Shown here: in pieces, positions 1 through 7,254 of the stretch
How positions within the stretch are numbered: position 1 is the stretch's first letter
Layout: every line of letters begins with the position of its first letter
NCBI GenBank assembly: GCA_030646555.1
Contig: JAUSKP010000030.1
Location: 1-17,857 of the forward strand
Direction of reading: 5' to 3'
DNA length: 17,857 nucleotides
DNA from: a bacterium
GTDB taxonomy: Bacteria > Patescibacteriota > Minisyncoccia > UBA6257 > 02-FULL-45-10c
Position numbers and translations under genes: made by a program
Notes under the pieces: model-generated
The model's database searches: none
What the model was told of the DNA's origin: nothing
The model's input: only the letters and a program-made list of their open reading frames with translations

Positions 1-717
1 AGCGACATACGGACAATCGGTTTCTACAAAAATCCTATCTAAGGGCAAATATTTAATGATCTCATCATAATTTTTAGCAAATGTAATAACACCCCCAAAA
101 GTAAAATAGAATCCCAGATCAGAAAGTTTTTTAGCCATATCTAAAGATCCCGCGTAAAAATGCATAATCTTCGTCAAAGAATTAAAACCAGGGTCTTTTA
201 AAACTTCTAAAGCATATTCATAAGCATTATCCGTCCCCTTGCTCGGACGGCAATGCATCATCAACGGCTTATTTATTTCTCTTGCCAAATTTGCCTGCTC
301 GCTAAAAACATCTTCTTGGGCCTTTTTTGAATCAGTCTCGCGGAACAGATCAAAACCGCATTCGCTTATAGCCACCACTTTGGGGTCAGTTGCCAATTTG
401 CGCAAAACTTTAATATCAAAATTTTCCGGTTCTGTTTCGGCCTGCTCATTTTTGTCTTGTGGTGAGCCCGCCGAACCATCGTAATGCTGGCTTGCCTCTC
501 CAACATGATTCGGATGAAAACCAACAGTTGCCCAAACATCTTCCGGAAATTGATAGGCAATTTCTATGGCTCTTTTTGAGGTTGAAGCTTGAGTTCCTAC
601 CGCAATCATCTTTACTCCAGCCTCTCTAGCCCTCTTTATGACCGCCTCCCTATCCGCGTCAAAAGCCGGAAATTGTATGTGCCCGTGAACGTCAAAAAAT
701 ATTATCTTTCTGCTCAT
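1..717 (-). CDS. tatD: TatD family metal-dependent DNase, C-terminus cut by the window edge
   Basis: TatD-type nucleases are TIM-barrel metal hydrolases that remove nucleotides from DNA 3' ends. I translated 239 codons from the ATG at 717; the frame stays open to base 1. Visible family signatures are the first metal pair in FFDVHGH (H11, H13), the glutamate in ISECGFD (E119; most homologues read GEIGLDY here), H155 in MMHCR, H186 in IMHFYAG, the stretch FTFGGVITF and the late aspartate in ETDCPY (D234). Family members usually have about 255-270 residues, so some 20-30 are missing at the left edge. A charged insertion lies around residues 75-100. There is no strong Shine-Dalgarno before the ATG. 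A TATAAT-like -10 on this strand (751-746) may drive it. tatD commonly follows metG in bacteria; here a plus-strand gene separates the two. Confidence 0.93.
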   Translation of the reverse strand, partial: MSRKIIFFDVHGHIQFPAFDADREAVIKRAREAGVKMIAVGTQASTSKRAIEIAYQFPEDVWATVGFHPNHVGEASQHYDGSAGSPQDKNEQAETEPENFDIKVLRKLATDPKVVAISECGFDLFRETDSKKAQEDVFSEQANLAREINKPLMMHCRPSKGTDNAYEYALEVLKDPGFNSLTKIMHFYAGSLDMAKKLSDLGFYFTFGGVITFAKNYDEIIKYLPLDRIFVETDCPYVA

Positions 718-724
718 AATGAAA

Positions 725-753
725 TTGTATATTAAATATGTATATATTATACT
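725..753 (+). promoter_or_regulatory. Sigma-70-like promoter of the plus-strand unknown gene
   Basis: TTGTAT at 725-730, a 17-base spacer and TATACT at 748-753 lie just upstream of the gene that starts at 787. Transcription would start near 760. The AT-rich stretch also reads TATAAT on the opposite strand, so it may be a divergent promoter region that also serves tatD. Confidence 0.5.
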
Positions 754-786
754 ATACGCAGCTATTTAAAATCGGGGGGGGTTAAA

Positions 787-1413
787 ATGAAAGGCCAAAC
801 CGGCGATGAGTCGTTCGTTGAAAAATTATCTGAAAAAGTCAGCCCGCAAAACCATGAAAATCTCTATGCTTTCCTGTTAAACTCATGGCTATCAAGCGGA
901 GAAGACTGTTATTTTTTCCATTCCAAAAATACAGAAATGTTATTGATGGCTTTAGGCGGAGAAGGTGTTTGTATTTCTATTATCCGCCCAATTGAAAATT
1001 CCGATATGGCTATCTCTATCAGTATTAATAAAATCATCACTCAAAAAGAAACTGTTGATTATAGCGTCTCCGTCGGACGATTTAATCTCACTAAAACTGC
1101 CGGCGACCCGGTGAATCTCGCCGCTGTCCGCGGAGAAATCATAATCCTTGACGCAGAGGCTGGCGAAACTCAGGAAAAGATAAAAATGACTGGCCAGTAT
1201 CGAAACTACAAGGAAATGTATAGGAATGAGTACGAAAAAACTTCGCACTGCCGACCGATTCAATGGTTCGCAAGCCTATTTTCAAAAAGCAACGAACAAA
1301 TCCTTAAAGAAAAAATCGTCAAGCGAATTGATGATATTATCAGCTTGGCAGAATTCCAAATTTCGGATCCCCTGCTCAACAGACTTCAATCACGAGACGC
1401 TTCCGACTACTAA
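787..1413 (+). CDS. Protein of unknown function, 208 residues
   Basis: I do not recognise this protein. It is a soluble-looking, mixed alpha/beta protein with no signal peptide, membrane helix or cysteine cluster; the C-terminal third (about residues 140-200) is rich in Lys, Glu and Arg and looks helical. It is supported as a real gene by a sigma-70-like promoter, a run of eight G's (774-781) just before the ATG that can act as a Shine-Dalgarno, and a strong rho-independent terminator right after the stop. It is convergent to metG and divergent from tatD, two genes that are adjacent in many bacteria. A decayed copy of the tatD start lies on its far side, which suggests that the locus was inserted or rearranged there. 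Function cannot be assigned. Confidence 0.75.
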   Translation: MKGQTGDESFVEKLSEKVSPQNHENLYAFLLNSWLSSGEDCYFFHSKNTEMLLMALGGEGVCISIIRPIENSDMAISISINKIITQKETVDYSVSVGRFNLTKTAGDPVNLAAVRGEIIILDAEAGETQEKIKMTGQYRNYKEMYRNEYEKTSHCRPIQWFASLFSKSNEQILKEKIVKRIDDIISLAEFQISDPLLNRLQSRDASDY

Positions 1414-1425
1414 TCACTAATCTTT

Positions 1426-1456
1426 GCCGCCCTGCATTGCGAGGGCGGCTTTTTTT
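1426..1456 (+). terminator. Rho-independent terminator
   Basis: A perfect 8-bp G+C-rich stem (GCCGCCCT with AGGGCGGC) with an 8-base loop is followed by seven T's. It closes the plus-strand unknown gene. Its stem lies within the decayed tatD-like sequence read on the other strand. Confidence 0.9.
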
Positions 1457-1517
1457 ACCTCATTTCTATCATTATCAAATACTAGAAATTGTATGTGTTT
1501 GCGAACATCAATTATTT
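1434..1517 (-). pseudogene. Decayed copy of the tatD N-terminus directly after metG
   Basis: Read on the minus strand from the metG stop, the frame gives KIIDVRKHIQF then VFDNDRNEVKKA. The intact tatD start reads KIIFFDVHGHIQF then AFDADREAVIKRA. Two codons are missing, HGH has become RKH (the metal-binding pair is lost), and there is no usable start codon. At DNA level the two copies share an uninterrupted 13-base run, GAAATTGTATGTG on the plus strand, with further matches on both sides. It appears to be a remnant of a tatD that once followed metG directly. Confidence 0.65.
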
Positions 1518-2978
1518 TCAGAGACGCGGAAAAAGATTTTCAATTTTTTTAACAATAAATCCGTCTCTTTTCAATTGAATGGCGTCTGAAATCTTTTCAG
1601 CTGTCGCCGGCAAAAAAGGTACCAATAATTCAGCGGTCTTTTTTAAAATAGAGGCAAGGTTATATAAAACCTCTTTTCTTTTTTCTTCTGATAAATCTTT
1701 AACCCAAGGCTTATTTTCATTTACATACCTATCTCCAAATTGGATCAGATCCCAAACAGAAGCCAGCGCCTCATTAAATTTAAAATCTCCTATTTTTTGC
1801 TCAACCGTCTTTTCAACCTCATTTATTTTTTCTTTAACTTCTTTTGATATTTTTCCGCTAATTTCGGGTTCTCTGGAAGCCAAGGTAGAAACTCTAGCGG
1901 CAAAATTGCCAAGCCCGTTCGCCAAATCGCCATTATATCTTTCTTCAAATTTTTCATAAGAAAAATCTCCATCTTCGGAAGAAGATATCTCTCTAAGCAA
2001 ATAATATCTCACCGGATCTATTCCATATTTTTTGGCTAATTCATACGGATCAATTACATTGCCCAAAGACTTGGACATTTTTTCGCCATTGGATGTAATA
2101 AAACCGTGCACGAATATATTCTTAGGCAAAGGCAACCCGCAGGAAAGAAGCATACCCGGCCAAATAGCAGTATGAAAACGAGATATGTCTTTACCGATCA
2201 TATGAACATCCGCTGGATGTTTTTTCCACTTGTCCGTCCCACCATATCCGCTAATATAATTCGCTAAGGCATCTGCCCAGACATACATCACTTGAGAATC
2301 ATCATTTGGAACTGGGATTCCCCATTCCAGGTGCCTTTTGGAGCGGGAAAAACTCACATCCTCCAATCCTTCTTTCAGTAAGGACAGGATCTCATTCTTT
2401 CTTGTTTCCGGAATTATTTTTAATTCATCACTCTTTATTTTCTTTTCTATCTCTTTTGTATATTTTGAAAGTTTAAAGAACCAATTTTCATCTTCAATAA
2501 ATTCTAAGTCTTTTTTATGGACCACGCATTTTCCATCAACGATATCTTTCCCTGTTTTAAAAGATTCACAGCCCACGCAATAATAGCCGCCATATTTTTT
2601 TTTATACAGATCCCCTGCGTCAAAAAGTTTGTTCCAAATTTCTTGCGCAACGGGCCAATGATTTTTTTGATCAGTCGTGCGGATAAAATTATCCCAAGAT
2701 AAATTAAGCGCGCCCTTAAGCCCTTTAAATTTTTCTGATAATCCATCTACAAATTCTTGCGGATCTTTATGATTCGCCTCGGCAGTCCTTTGTATTTTAG
2801 AACCATGCTCGTCGGTGCCTGTCAGAAAAAAAACTTCGCGGCCTAATTGGCGATAATATCTGGCTAATACATCGGCTTGCACAGACTCCAAGGCAAAGCC
2901 AATATGCGGCTCGGAATTAACATAAGCAATGGAGGTTGTAATATAGAATTTTTTAGCGCCAAAAAGATCTTTGAACAT
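1518..2978 (-). CDS. metG: Methionyl-tRNA synthetase
   Basis: Class I synthetase that charges tRNA-Met and initiator tRNA with methionine in the cytoplasm. The Rossmann core begins with YVNSEPHIGF; the HIGH box reads HIGF (residues 25-28). TGTDEHG follows at 53-59, the zinc knuckle is C134-x2-C137-x13-C151-x2-H154 (the Cys3His spacing known from the Thermus enzyme), and KMSKS is at 300-304. The anticodon-binding helical domain continues to the end. At 486 residues it is short and lacks the C-terminal EMAPII/Trbp111-like tRNA-binding domain of longer MetRS proteins. Its ATG overlaps the permease stop by one base (TAATG), so the two are probably translationally coupled. It ends with TGA. Confidence 0.97.
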   Translation of the reverse strand: MFKDLFGAKKFYITTSIAYVNSEPHIGFALESVQADVLARYYRQLGREVFFLTGTDEHGSKIQRTAEANHKDPQEFVDGLSEKFKGLKGALNLSWDNFIRTTDQKNHWPVAQEIWNKLFDAGDLYKKKYGGYYCVGCESFKTGKDIVDGKCVVHKKDLEFIEDENWFFKLSKYTKEIEKKIKSDELKIIPETRKNEILSLLKEGLEDVSFSRSKRHLEWGIPVPNDDSQVMYVWADALANYISGYGGTDKWKKHPADVHMIGKDISRFHTAIWPGMLLSCGLPLPKNIFVHGFITSNGEKMSKSLGNVIDPYELAKKYGIDPVRYYLLREISSSEDGDFSYEKFEERYNGDLANGLGNFAARVSTLASREPEISGKISKEVKEKINEVEKTVEQKIGDFKFNEALASVWDLIQFGDRYVNENKPWVKDLSEEKRKEVLYNLASILKKTAELLVPFLPATAEKISDAIQLKRDGFIVKKIENLFPRL

Positions 2979-4024
2979 TAAGATGTCGGTTGCTCTACCT
3001 TCAGCCTGTTCTTCATTTTTACTTCAGACCAATGATTGATTACTTCCTGCACAAGCACAGCTCCTGGCACTGCCAAAATAAAACCGATTATTCCCGCCAG
3101 CTGACCGCCTAAAAGGATCGCTATTAGAACAACTGCCGGATTTAGACTTGTGGTCAATCGCATAAAGGTCGGTACCAATAAAGTTCCTTCTAATTTTTGT
3201 ACCACCACAAAGAAAATAAGCACATAGATCGCGATGGCCTGTGATTGGGACAGGGCAAAGAGCACGGCAATGGCGCCGCCGATGATCGGCCCCACAAAAG
3301 GAACCAGTTCTAAAACGGCCGCTAAAATTGCTAGAACCAAACTATATTTTACGCCCAAAAGAGAAAGCCCGATGAACACGGCAACTCCGACGCTCAAACT
3401 CAAAAGAATCTGACCCTCAAGCCATTTCCCAATTTTATACCTAGTTCTAAAATAAATGCTTAAAATCTGCTCTTCATAACTTGGCGGCAGAACTGCCCGT
3501 AAAAGTTTCTCTACCCCGTCTCTATCAACTGTAAGATAAAAAGAAAGGACAAAAGACATAATAAATAAAGATATTCCTCCAAGAAACTTAGACAGAGTGT
3601 CAAATAAAGACGCTCCTCCGCTAAATAAAACGCTTGCTAATCTGCCGATACTCTCGCTGAACGCGCTGGAAGCTTCAGTTAATTTTTCCAAGCCCAAAAC
3701 CGGAATATCGGCCCCAGCCATAGTTTCAATAAAAACATTTATTTCTGTAAGGGTCACCGGCAAAATAATATAAAGTAAAATAGCTATCAATAAAATAAGA
3801 ATAATGAATATGCCGAGCGTGCTTAAAACTCTTGGAATTCTGCGTTTTTCCAGACCGGATATCAAAGGATCAAGAGCGGAAGAAATTACAATAGACAAAA
3901 GAACCGCCAAAACAATATCTTTAGCCAAATAAAAAAAATAAGCTATTAAAAATACAAAAACTACTCGCCAAAGGCTTGACCAGCTTACCTCTAATTGAAC
4001 TTTTCCGTTTTTGCCTGTTTCCAT
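2978..4024 (-). CDS. AI-2E transporter (PerM-like) family membrane protein
   Basis: A 348-residue multi-pass membrane protein of the AI-2E_transport/PerM family. Members are linked to export of small molecules or ion antiport, and the real substrate cannot be read from sequence. Visible features are an N-terminal pair of helices (about residues 18-55), a third at about 66-92, a long soluble stretch (about 95-150), further helices from about 150 on, and the family signature ELVPFVGPIIGG in the C-terminal half, followed by the LNPAVVLIAILLGGQLAGIIG-type region cut here to its theme: a glycine-rich re-entrant segment. It is the first gene of a two-gene unit with metG (one-base overlap). The ATG at 4024 has no strong Shine-Dalgarno. 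The family assignment is firm; the substrate is unknown. Confidence 0.88.
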   Translation of the reverse strand: METGKNGKVQLEVSWSSLWRVVFVFLIAYFFYLAKDIVLAVLLSIVISSALDPLISGLEKRRIPRVLSTLGIFIILILLIAILLYIILPVTLTEINVFIETMAGADIPVLGLEKLTEASSAFSESIGRLASVLFSGGASLFDTLSKFLGGISLFIMSFVLSFYLTVDRDGVEKLLRAVLPPSYEEQILSIYFRTRYKIGKWLEGQILLSLSVGVAVFIGLSLLGVKYSLVLAILAAVLELVPFVGPIIGGAIAVLFALSQSQAIAIYVLIFFVVVQKLEGTLLVPTFMRLTTSLNPAVVLIAILLGGQLAGIIGFILAVPGAVLVQEVINHWSEVKMKNRLKVEQPTS

Positions 4025-4109
4025 ATCTTAATAATTCTAATCAAAATCTATACTATTTACAACGTAATTTATGGCAATATAGTTTCTTATATCTTATATT
4101 TAACCTAAT

Positions 4110-4136
4110 TTGACATAATTTAAAATATATTATAAT
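4110..4136 (+). promoter_or_regulatory. Near-consensus sigma-70 promoter
   Basis: A perfect TTGACA at 4110-4115 precedes a perfect TATAAT at 4131-4136 with a 15-base spacer; reading the -10 as TAATAT at 4133 gives the ideal 17. Transcription would start near 4143 and leave a leader of about 34 bases carrying the AGGAGG ribosome site. This is the strongest promoter I see in the window. Confidence 0.7.
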
Positions 4137-4176
4137 ATATTTGCAGTTCATAAATAGCAAAATCTTAGGAGGAAAT

Positions 4177-4413
4177 ATGACATTCTTAACGTTCGTTGGA
4201 GGACTCGTCGTATTCGCACTGCTCGTCCTGCTCGTGCCGCGCGCATCATTCATGGTGTTGCTCGGCATTTACAACTTGCGCATAGCGAGTAGCCTGTTCC
4301 CCAGTACTCCTGGCTCAAACTGGGAAACCCTTGCTACGGTAGTCTTTGTAGTAGGTGTGGCCGCCGCCTTAATACTCGACATCTATACCGCCCGTGCAAT
4401 CACAAAAGTGTAG
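4177..4413 (+). CDS. Small two-helix membrane protein, 78 residues
   Basis: I do not recognise this protein. The ATG at 4177 is chosen over an in-frame TTG at 4141 because a perfect AGGAGG (4168-4173) sits three bases before it. The product is almost entirely hydrophobic: one membrane helix at about residues 5-31, a short loop with SSLFPSTPGSNWE, and a second helix at about 52-69 with a basic end (TARAITKV). The G+C content is about 53% by my count, well above the neighbours, and all arginines use CGN codons. That base composition, the near-consensus promoter, the ideal ribosome site and the dedicated terminator suggest a strongly expressed gene of foreign origin. It stands alone between divergent and convergent neighbours. 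Confidence 0.75.
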   Translation: MTFLTFVGGLVVFALLVLLVPRASFMVLLGIYNLRIASSLFPSTPGSNWETLATVVFVVGVAAALILDIYTARAITKV

Positions 4414-4435
4414 TACAACTTCCCATCAAAAACAC

Positions 4436-4464
4436 AAAAGACCCAGCTTCACGCTGGGTCTTTT
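4436..4464. terminator. Bidirectional rho-independent terminator
   Basis: A perfect 12-bp stem (AAAAGACCCAGC with GCTGGGTCTTTT) and a 5-base loop have an A-tract on one side and a T-tract on the other. It lies between the converging ends of the small membrane protein gene and the M16 peptidase gene and can serve both. Confidence 0.92.
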
Positions 4465-4477
4465 ACTTTATATAAAA

Positions 4478-5743
4478 TTACAACTTCAGTTCTTTTTCAA
4501 ACTCCGAAGCGTTTTGAAACGGACCAATAATAGCCAAATTGAGTTTGCTGTTTTGAAGAATTTCTTTGGCTAAAGCTTTGACGTCCCCCGCCTTCACGGC
4601 TTTTATCTTTTTTATGATCTGTTCCGGATCAAGCATTTTTTCTTTGAAAAGTTCCTGCTCGCCGTAAAATTCGGCAAGGGAATCCGAAGTTTCAAGACCG
4701 ATCATCATACTTCCGCAAATATGATTTTTTGATTTATCTAATTCTGCTTTAGATACTGAAGTATTTTTAATTTTATTCAGCTCGCCCAAAATAGCCCTAA
4801 TGACGATCTTTATTTTTTTATTATCCACTCCGGCGGAAATTGCCAAGAGCCCGTGATCCGTGAATAATGAGCTTCCGCAATTTACATAATAGGCAGCGCC
4901 CAGCTCCTCTCTCACTTTTTGAAAAAGCCTAGAACTCATTCCCCCGCCCAAAATATCACATAAAACACTTAATATGTATTTTCTTTCATCAAACATGCCA
5001 AAAGCCCTGAATCCCATAACCAAATGCGTCTGATCCGATTGTTTTGTTTCCAGGGCGACTTTTGGCTTGCTTTGCGATTCAACTACTTTTTCTTTTCCAG
5101 TTTTATTTGATTTTGAAAGACTGCCGAATATTTTATCCAATTTCTTCAACATTACTTTTTCCGAAAAAGATCCCGCCACAACAATTGTGGTGGCTTCAGG
5201 AACATAATGTTTTTTCCGGTATTCCGCCATCTTTTCCCTATTTACCGCCGAAACGATTTCTTTCTTGCCTGCGATCGCCCAGCCCGCCGGCTGATCGCCA
5301 TATACCAATCGCATAAAATTCTCGTGGACTTTGCGCATCGGCAAATCCTCATACATATTTATTTCTTCAATGATCACGCCTTTTTCTTTCTGAATATCTT
5401 CTTCTTTAAGAAGCGGGTTCATATACATATCCGAAACGATATCCAAAGCATTATCAATTTTGTCCTTGCTCACCTTGGCATAATAACCGGTCACTTCCTG
5501 TCCCGTAAAAGCATTATAAACCGCGCCCAAAGATTCCATTTCTGAAGAAATAGCCAAGGCGTTTGGTCTTTTTTTAGTCCCCTTAAAGCACATATGCTCC
5601 AAAAAGTGAGAGATGCCATTTATCTCTTTATTCTCATATTTTGAACCCGCTTCCACCAAAACCAAAAAAGTGGTCGCCATGCTGTTTTTCATTGGAACCA
5701 AAATAATTCTCAAACCGTTTTTTAAAATGTGTTTTTTAAACAT
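4478..5743 (-). CDS. M16 family zinc peptidase (insulinase/processing-peptidase type)
   Basis: A zinc metallopeptidase of the M16 family, a group that degrades peptides or processes precursor proteins. The inverted zinc motif HFLEH is at residues 46-50 and the third ligand glutamate (E127, in IIEEINMYED) follows at exactly the HxxEH-x76-E spacing. The C-terminal half is the second, inactive M16 domain, with the conserved DILGGGMSSRLFQKVRE region and Gly-Ala-Ala-Tyr-Tyr after it. The 421-residue length is normal for one-chain bacterial members. I start it at the ATG at 5743 (MFKKHILKNGLRII), which matches the family N-terminus. An in-frame ATG ten codons upstream lies inside a repeat element and is less likely. 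It is downstream of glyQS in the same direction and ends at a bidirectional terminator. Confidence 0.93.
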   Translation of the reverse strand: MFKKHILKNGLRIILVPMKNSMATTFLVLVEAGSKYENKEINGISHFLEHMCFKGTKKRPNALAISSEMESLGAVYNAFTGQEVTGYYAKVSKDKIDNALDIVSDMYMNPLLKEEDIQKEKGVIIEEINMYEDLPMRKVHENFMRLVYGDQPAGWAIAGKKEIVSAVNREKMAEYRKKHYVPEATTIVVAGSFSEKVMLKKLDKIFGSLSKSNKTGKEKVVESQSKPKVALETKQSDQTHLVMGFRAFGMFDERKYILSVLCDILGGGMSSRLFQKVREELGAAYYVNCGSSLFTDHGLLAISAGVDNKKIKIVIRAILGELNKIKNTSVSKAELDKSKNHICGSMMIGLETSDSLAEFYGEQELFKEKMLDPEQIIKKIKAVKAGDVKALAKEILQNSKLNLAIIGPFQNASEFEKELKL

Positions 5744-5768
5744 AAGTAATTTGTTTTTAAAAATTTCT

Positions 5769-5839
5769 GTCATTGCGAACGCAGTGAAGCAATCTATTCA
5801 CTATTTGAGATTGCCGCGTCGCAGACTCCTCGCAATGAC
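5769..5839. repeat. Palindromic intergenic repeat with 10-bp terminal inverted repeats
   Basis: GTCATTGCGA (5769-5778) is the exact reverse complement of TCGCAATGAC (5830-5839). An inner pair, GCAATCT (5789-5795) and AGATTGC (5808-5814), allows a long hairpin. Sequences of the CATTGCGA...GCAATCT type are known as dispersed palindromic repeats in several bacterial genomes. It lies between glyQS and the M16 gene. I see no target duplication. Confidence 0.8.
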
Positions 5840-5844
5840 GAACA

Positions 5845-7143
5845 TTAATCATTAAATTTTTCGCTGAAGTATTTTTTAAGTTCAGAAATTTTAATTCTCT
5901 CCTGCTTCATAGTATCTCTATCACGCACCGTCACCGCTCCATCTTCCAATGAATCAAAATCTACAGTAATGCAAAATGGCGTGCCAATCTCATCTTGTGA
6001 ATAATATCGCTTCCCGACATTTCCCCTGTCGTCCCAAGCAACCATAAAATTTTTCCTCAAAGAATCATAAATTTCTTTAGCTTTCGCGACTAATTCGGGT
6101 TTATTTTTCATTAAAGGAAAGACCGCGACTTTGTATGGGGCAACTTTCGGATTTAATTTTAAAACAATCCTTTCACCCTCCTCTACATATGCATCAAGCA
6201 ACAAGAAAAGGAAGGTCCTATCAACTCCGCCTGAAGTTTCAACAATGTTAGGAATAAATTTCTCATTTGTTTCCGGATCCGTATAATTCAAATCCTGTCC
6301 AGAATATTTAGAATGCCCAGACAAATCCCAATCGCCACGCCAATGAATGCCCTCCATTTCTTTTCCAATCGGCGAAGCCGTATATTCAATATCAAAAGCT
6401 TTCTTGGCATAATGAGCCAATTTCTCATGCTTATAAAACCCTAAATTTTCCGGATGAGTAAAAATACCTTTATACCAACTCATTCTTTCCTCTTTCCAAT
6501 ACTCAAACCATTTTTCCATTTCATCGGGACGGCAAAACCACTGCAAATCCCACTGTTCAAATTCTCTCTGCCTAAACAAAAAATTTCCAGGCGTCACTTC
6601 GTTGCGGAAGGCCTTTCCAATCTGGCAAATGCCGAAAGGAATTTTTAAACGCGTAGTGTCCAAAACATTTTTATAATTCAAATAAATTGTCTGGCACGCC
6701 TCGCCTCTTAAATAAGCGCTGGTTTTCTCGCCTTCAATAACACCAAGCTGGGTCGGCACCAAGATATTAAAAACTTTCGGCTCGGTAAGCGGGCCGCCGC
6801 AATCGGGACATTTCTGCTCTGTAATATCATCCGCCTTAAAACGATGATGGCATTTTTTACATTCAACTAATGGATCAACGAAGCTTTTGACGTGTCCACT
6901 GGCTTCCCAAACTTTAGGATTTGTTATAATCGCGCCATCAATGCCAACGATATTATCGTGCTCCTTAGTCATCCAATCCCACCACAATCTTTTCAGATTG
7001 TTTTTCATCTCAACTCCCAAAGGACCGAAATCATAAAAACCCTGCAAACCACCGTATATTTCACTGCCGGGAAAAACAAAACCCCGCCTTTTGCATAAAC
7101 TTATTACTTTTTCCATTAAATTTTTTTGTTCTAATTTTTCCAT
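5845..7143 (-). CDS. glyQS: Glycyl-tRNA synthetase, single-chain (alpha2) type
   Basis: Class II synthetase that charges tRNA-Gly. It is the one-chain dimeric type found in archaea, eukaryotes, Thermus and many CPR bacteria, not the two-subunit GlyQ/GlyS type. Visible features are the N-terminal RRGFVFPGSEIYGG and YDFGPLG (about residues 19-43), a four-cysteine zinc site (C95, C98, C112, C115), motif 2 around R180-F195 (FRNEVTPGNF then RQREFEQ), motif 3 GVDRTFLFLLLDAY near residue 310, and a C-terminal anticodon-binding domain with PYKVAVFPLM and DDRGNVGKRY. The 432-residue length is on the compact side for this type. A TAG-rich spacer precedes it and the M16 gene follows after a palindromic repeat. 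Confidence 0.96.
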   Translation of the reverse strand: MEKLEQKNLMEKVISLCKRRGFVFPGSEIYGGLQGFYDFGPLGVEMKNNLKRLWWDWMTKEHDNIVGIDGAIITNPKVWEASGHVKSFVDPLVECKKCHHRFKADDITEQKCPDCGGPLTEPKVFNILVPTQLGVIEGEKTSAYLRGEACQTIYLNYKNVLDTTRLKIPFGICQIGKAFRNEVTPGNFLFRQREFEQWDLQWFCRPDEMEKWFEYWKEERMSWYKGIFTHPENLGFYKHEKLAHYAKKAFDIEYTASPIGKEMEGIHWRGDWDLSGHSKYSGQDLNYTDPETNEKFIPNIVETSGGVDRTFLFLLLDAYVEEGERIVLKLNPKVAPYKVAVFPLMKNKPELVAKAKEIYDSLRKNFMVAWDDRGNVGKRYYSQDEIGTPFCITVDFDSLEDGAVTVRDRDTMKQERIKISELKKYFSEKFND

Positions 7144-7172
7144 CTTAAAAAGAATACCAAAATAAACAGTGT

Positions 7173-7246
7173 TTAGCCACTAGCGACTAGTGGTTAGCTC
7201 TGTCCTAAATCCCGTCTTTTACTAAATTCTAACTACTAGTGGCTAA
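7173..7246. repeat. TAG-rich inverted repeat in the spacer before glyQS
   Basis: TTAGCCACTAG (7173-7183) is the exact reverse complement of CTAGTGGCTAA (7236-7246), with about 50 bases between. The left arm extends to the 18-mer TTAGCCACTAGCGACTAG (7173-7190), which recurs exactly in inverted orientation at 17096-17113. Further loose variants (such as ACTAATCACTAAT) occur in other spacers. Confidence 0.75.
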
Positions 7247-7254
7247 TCACTATT

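Noticed and set aside
952..1263. A 103-codon minus-strand frame inside the unknown plus-strand gene
   Set aside because: It has no promoter or ribosome site, and the plus-strand gene has a full set of expression signals.
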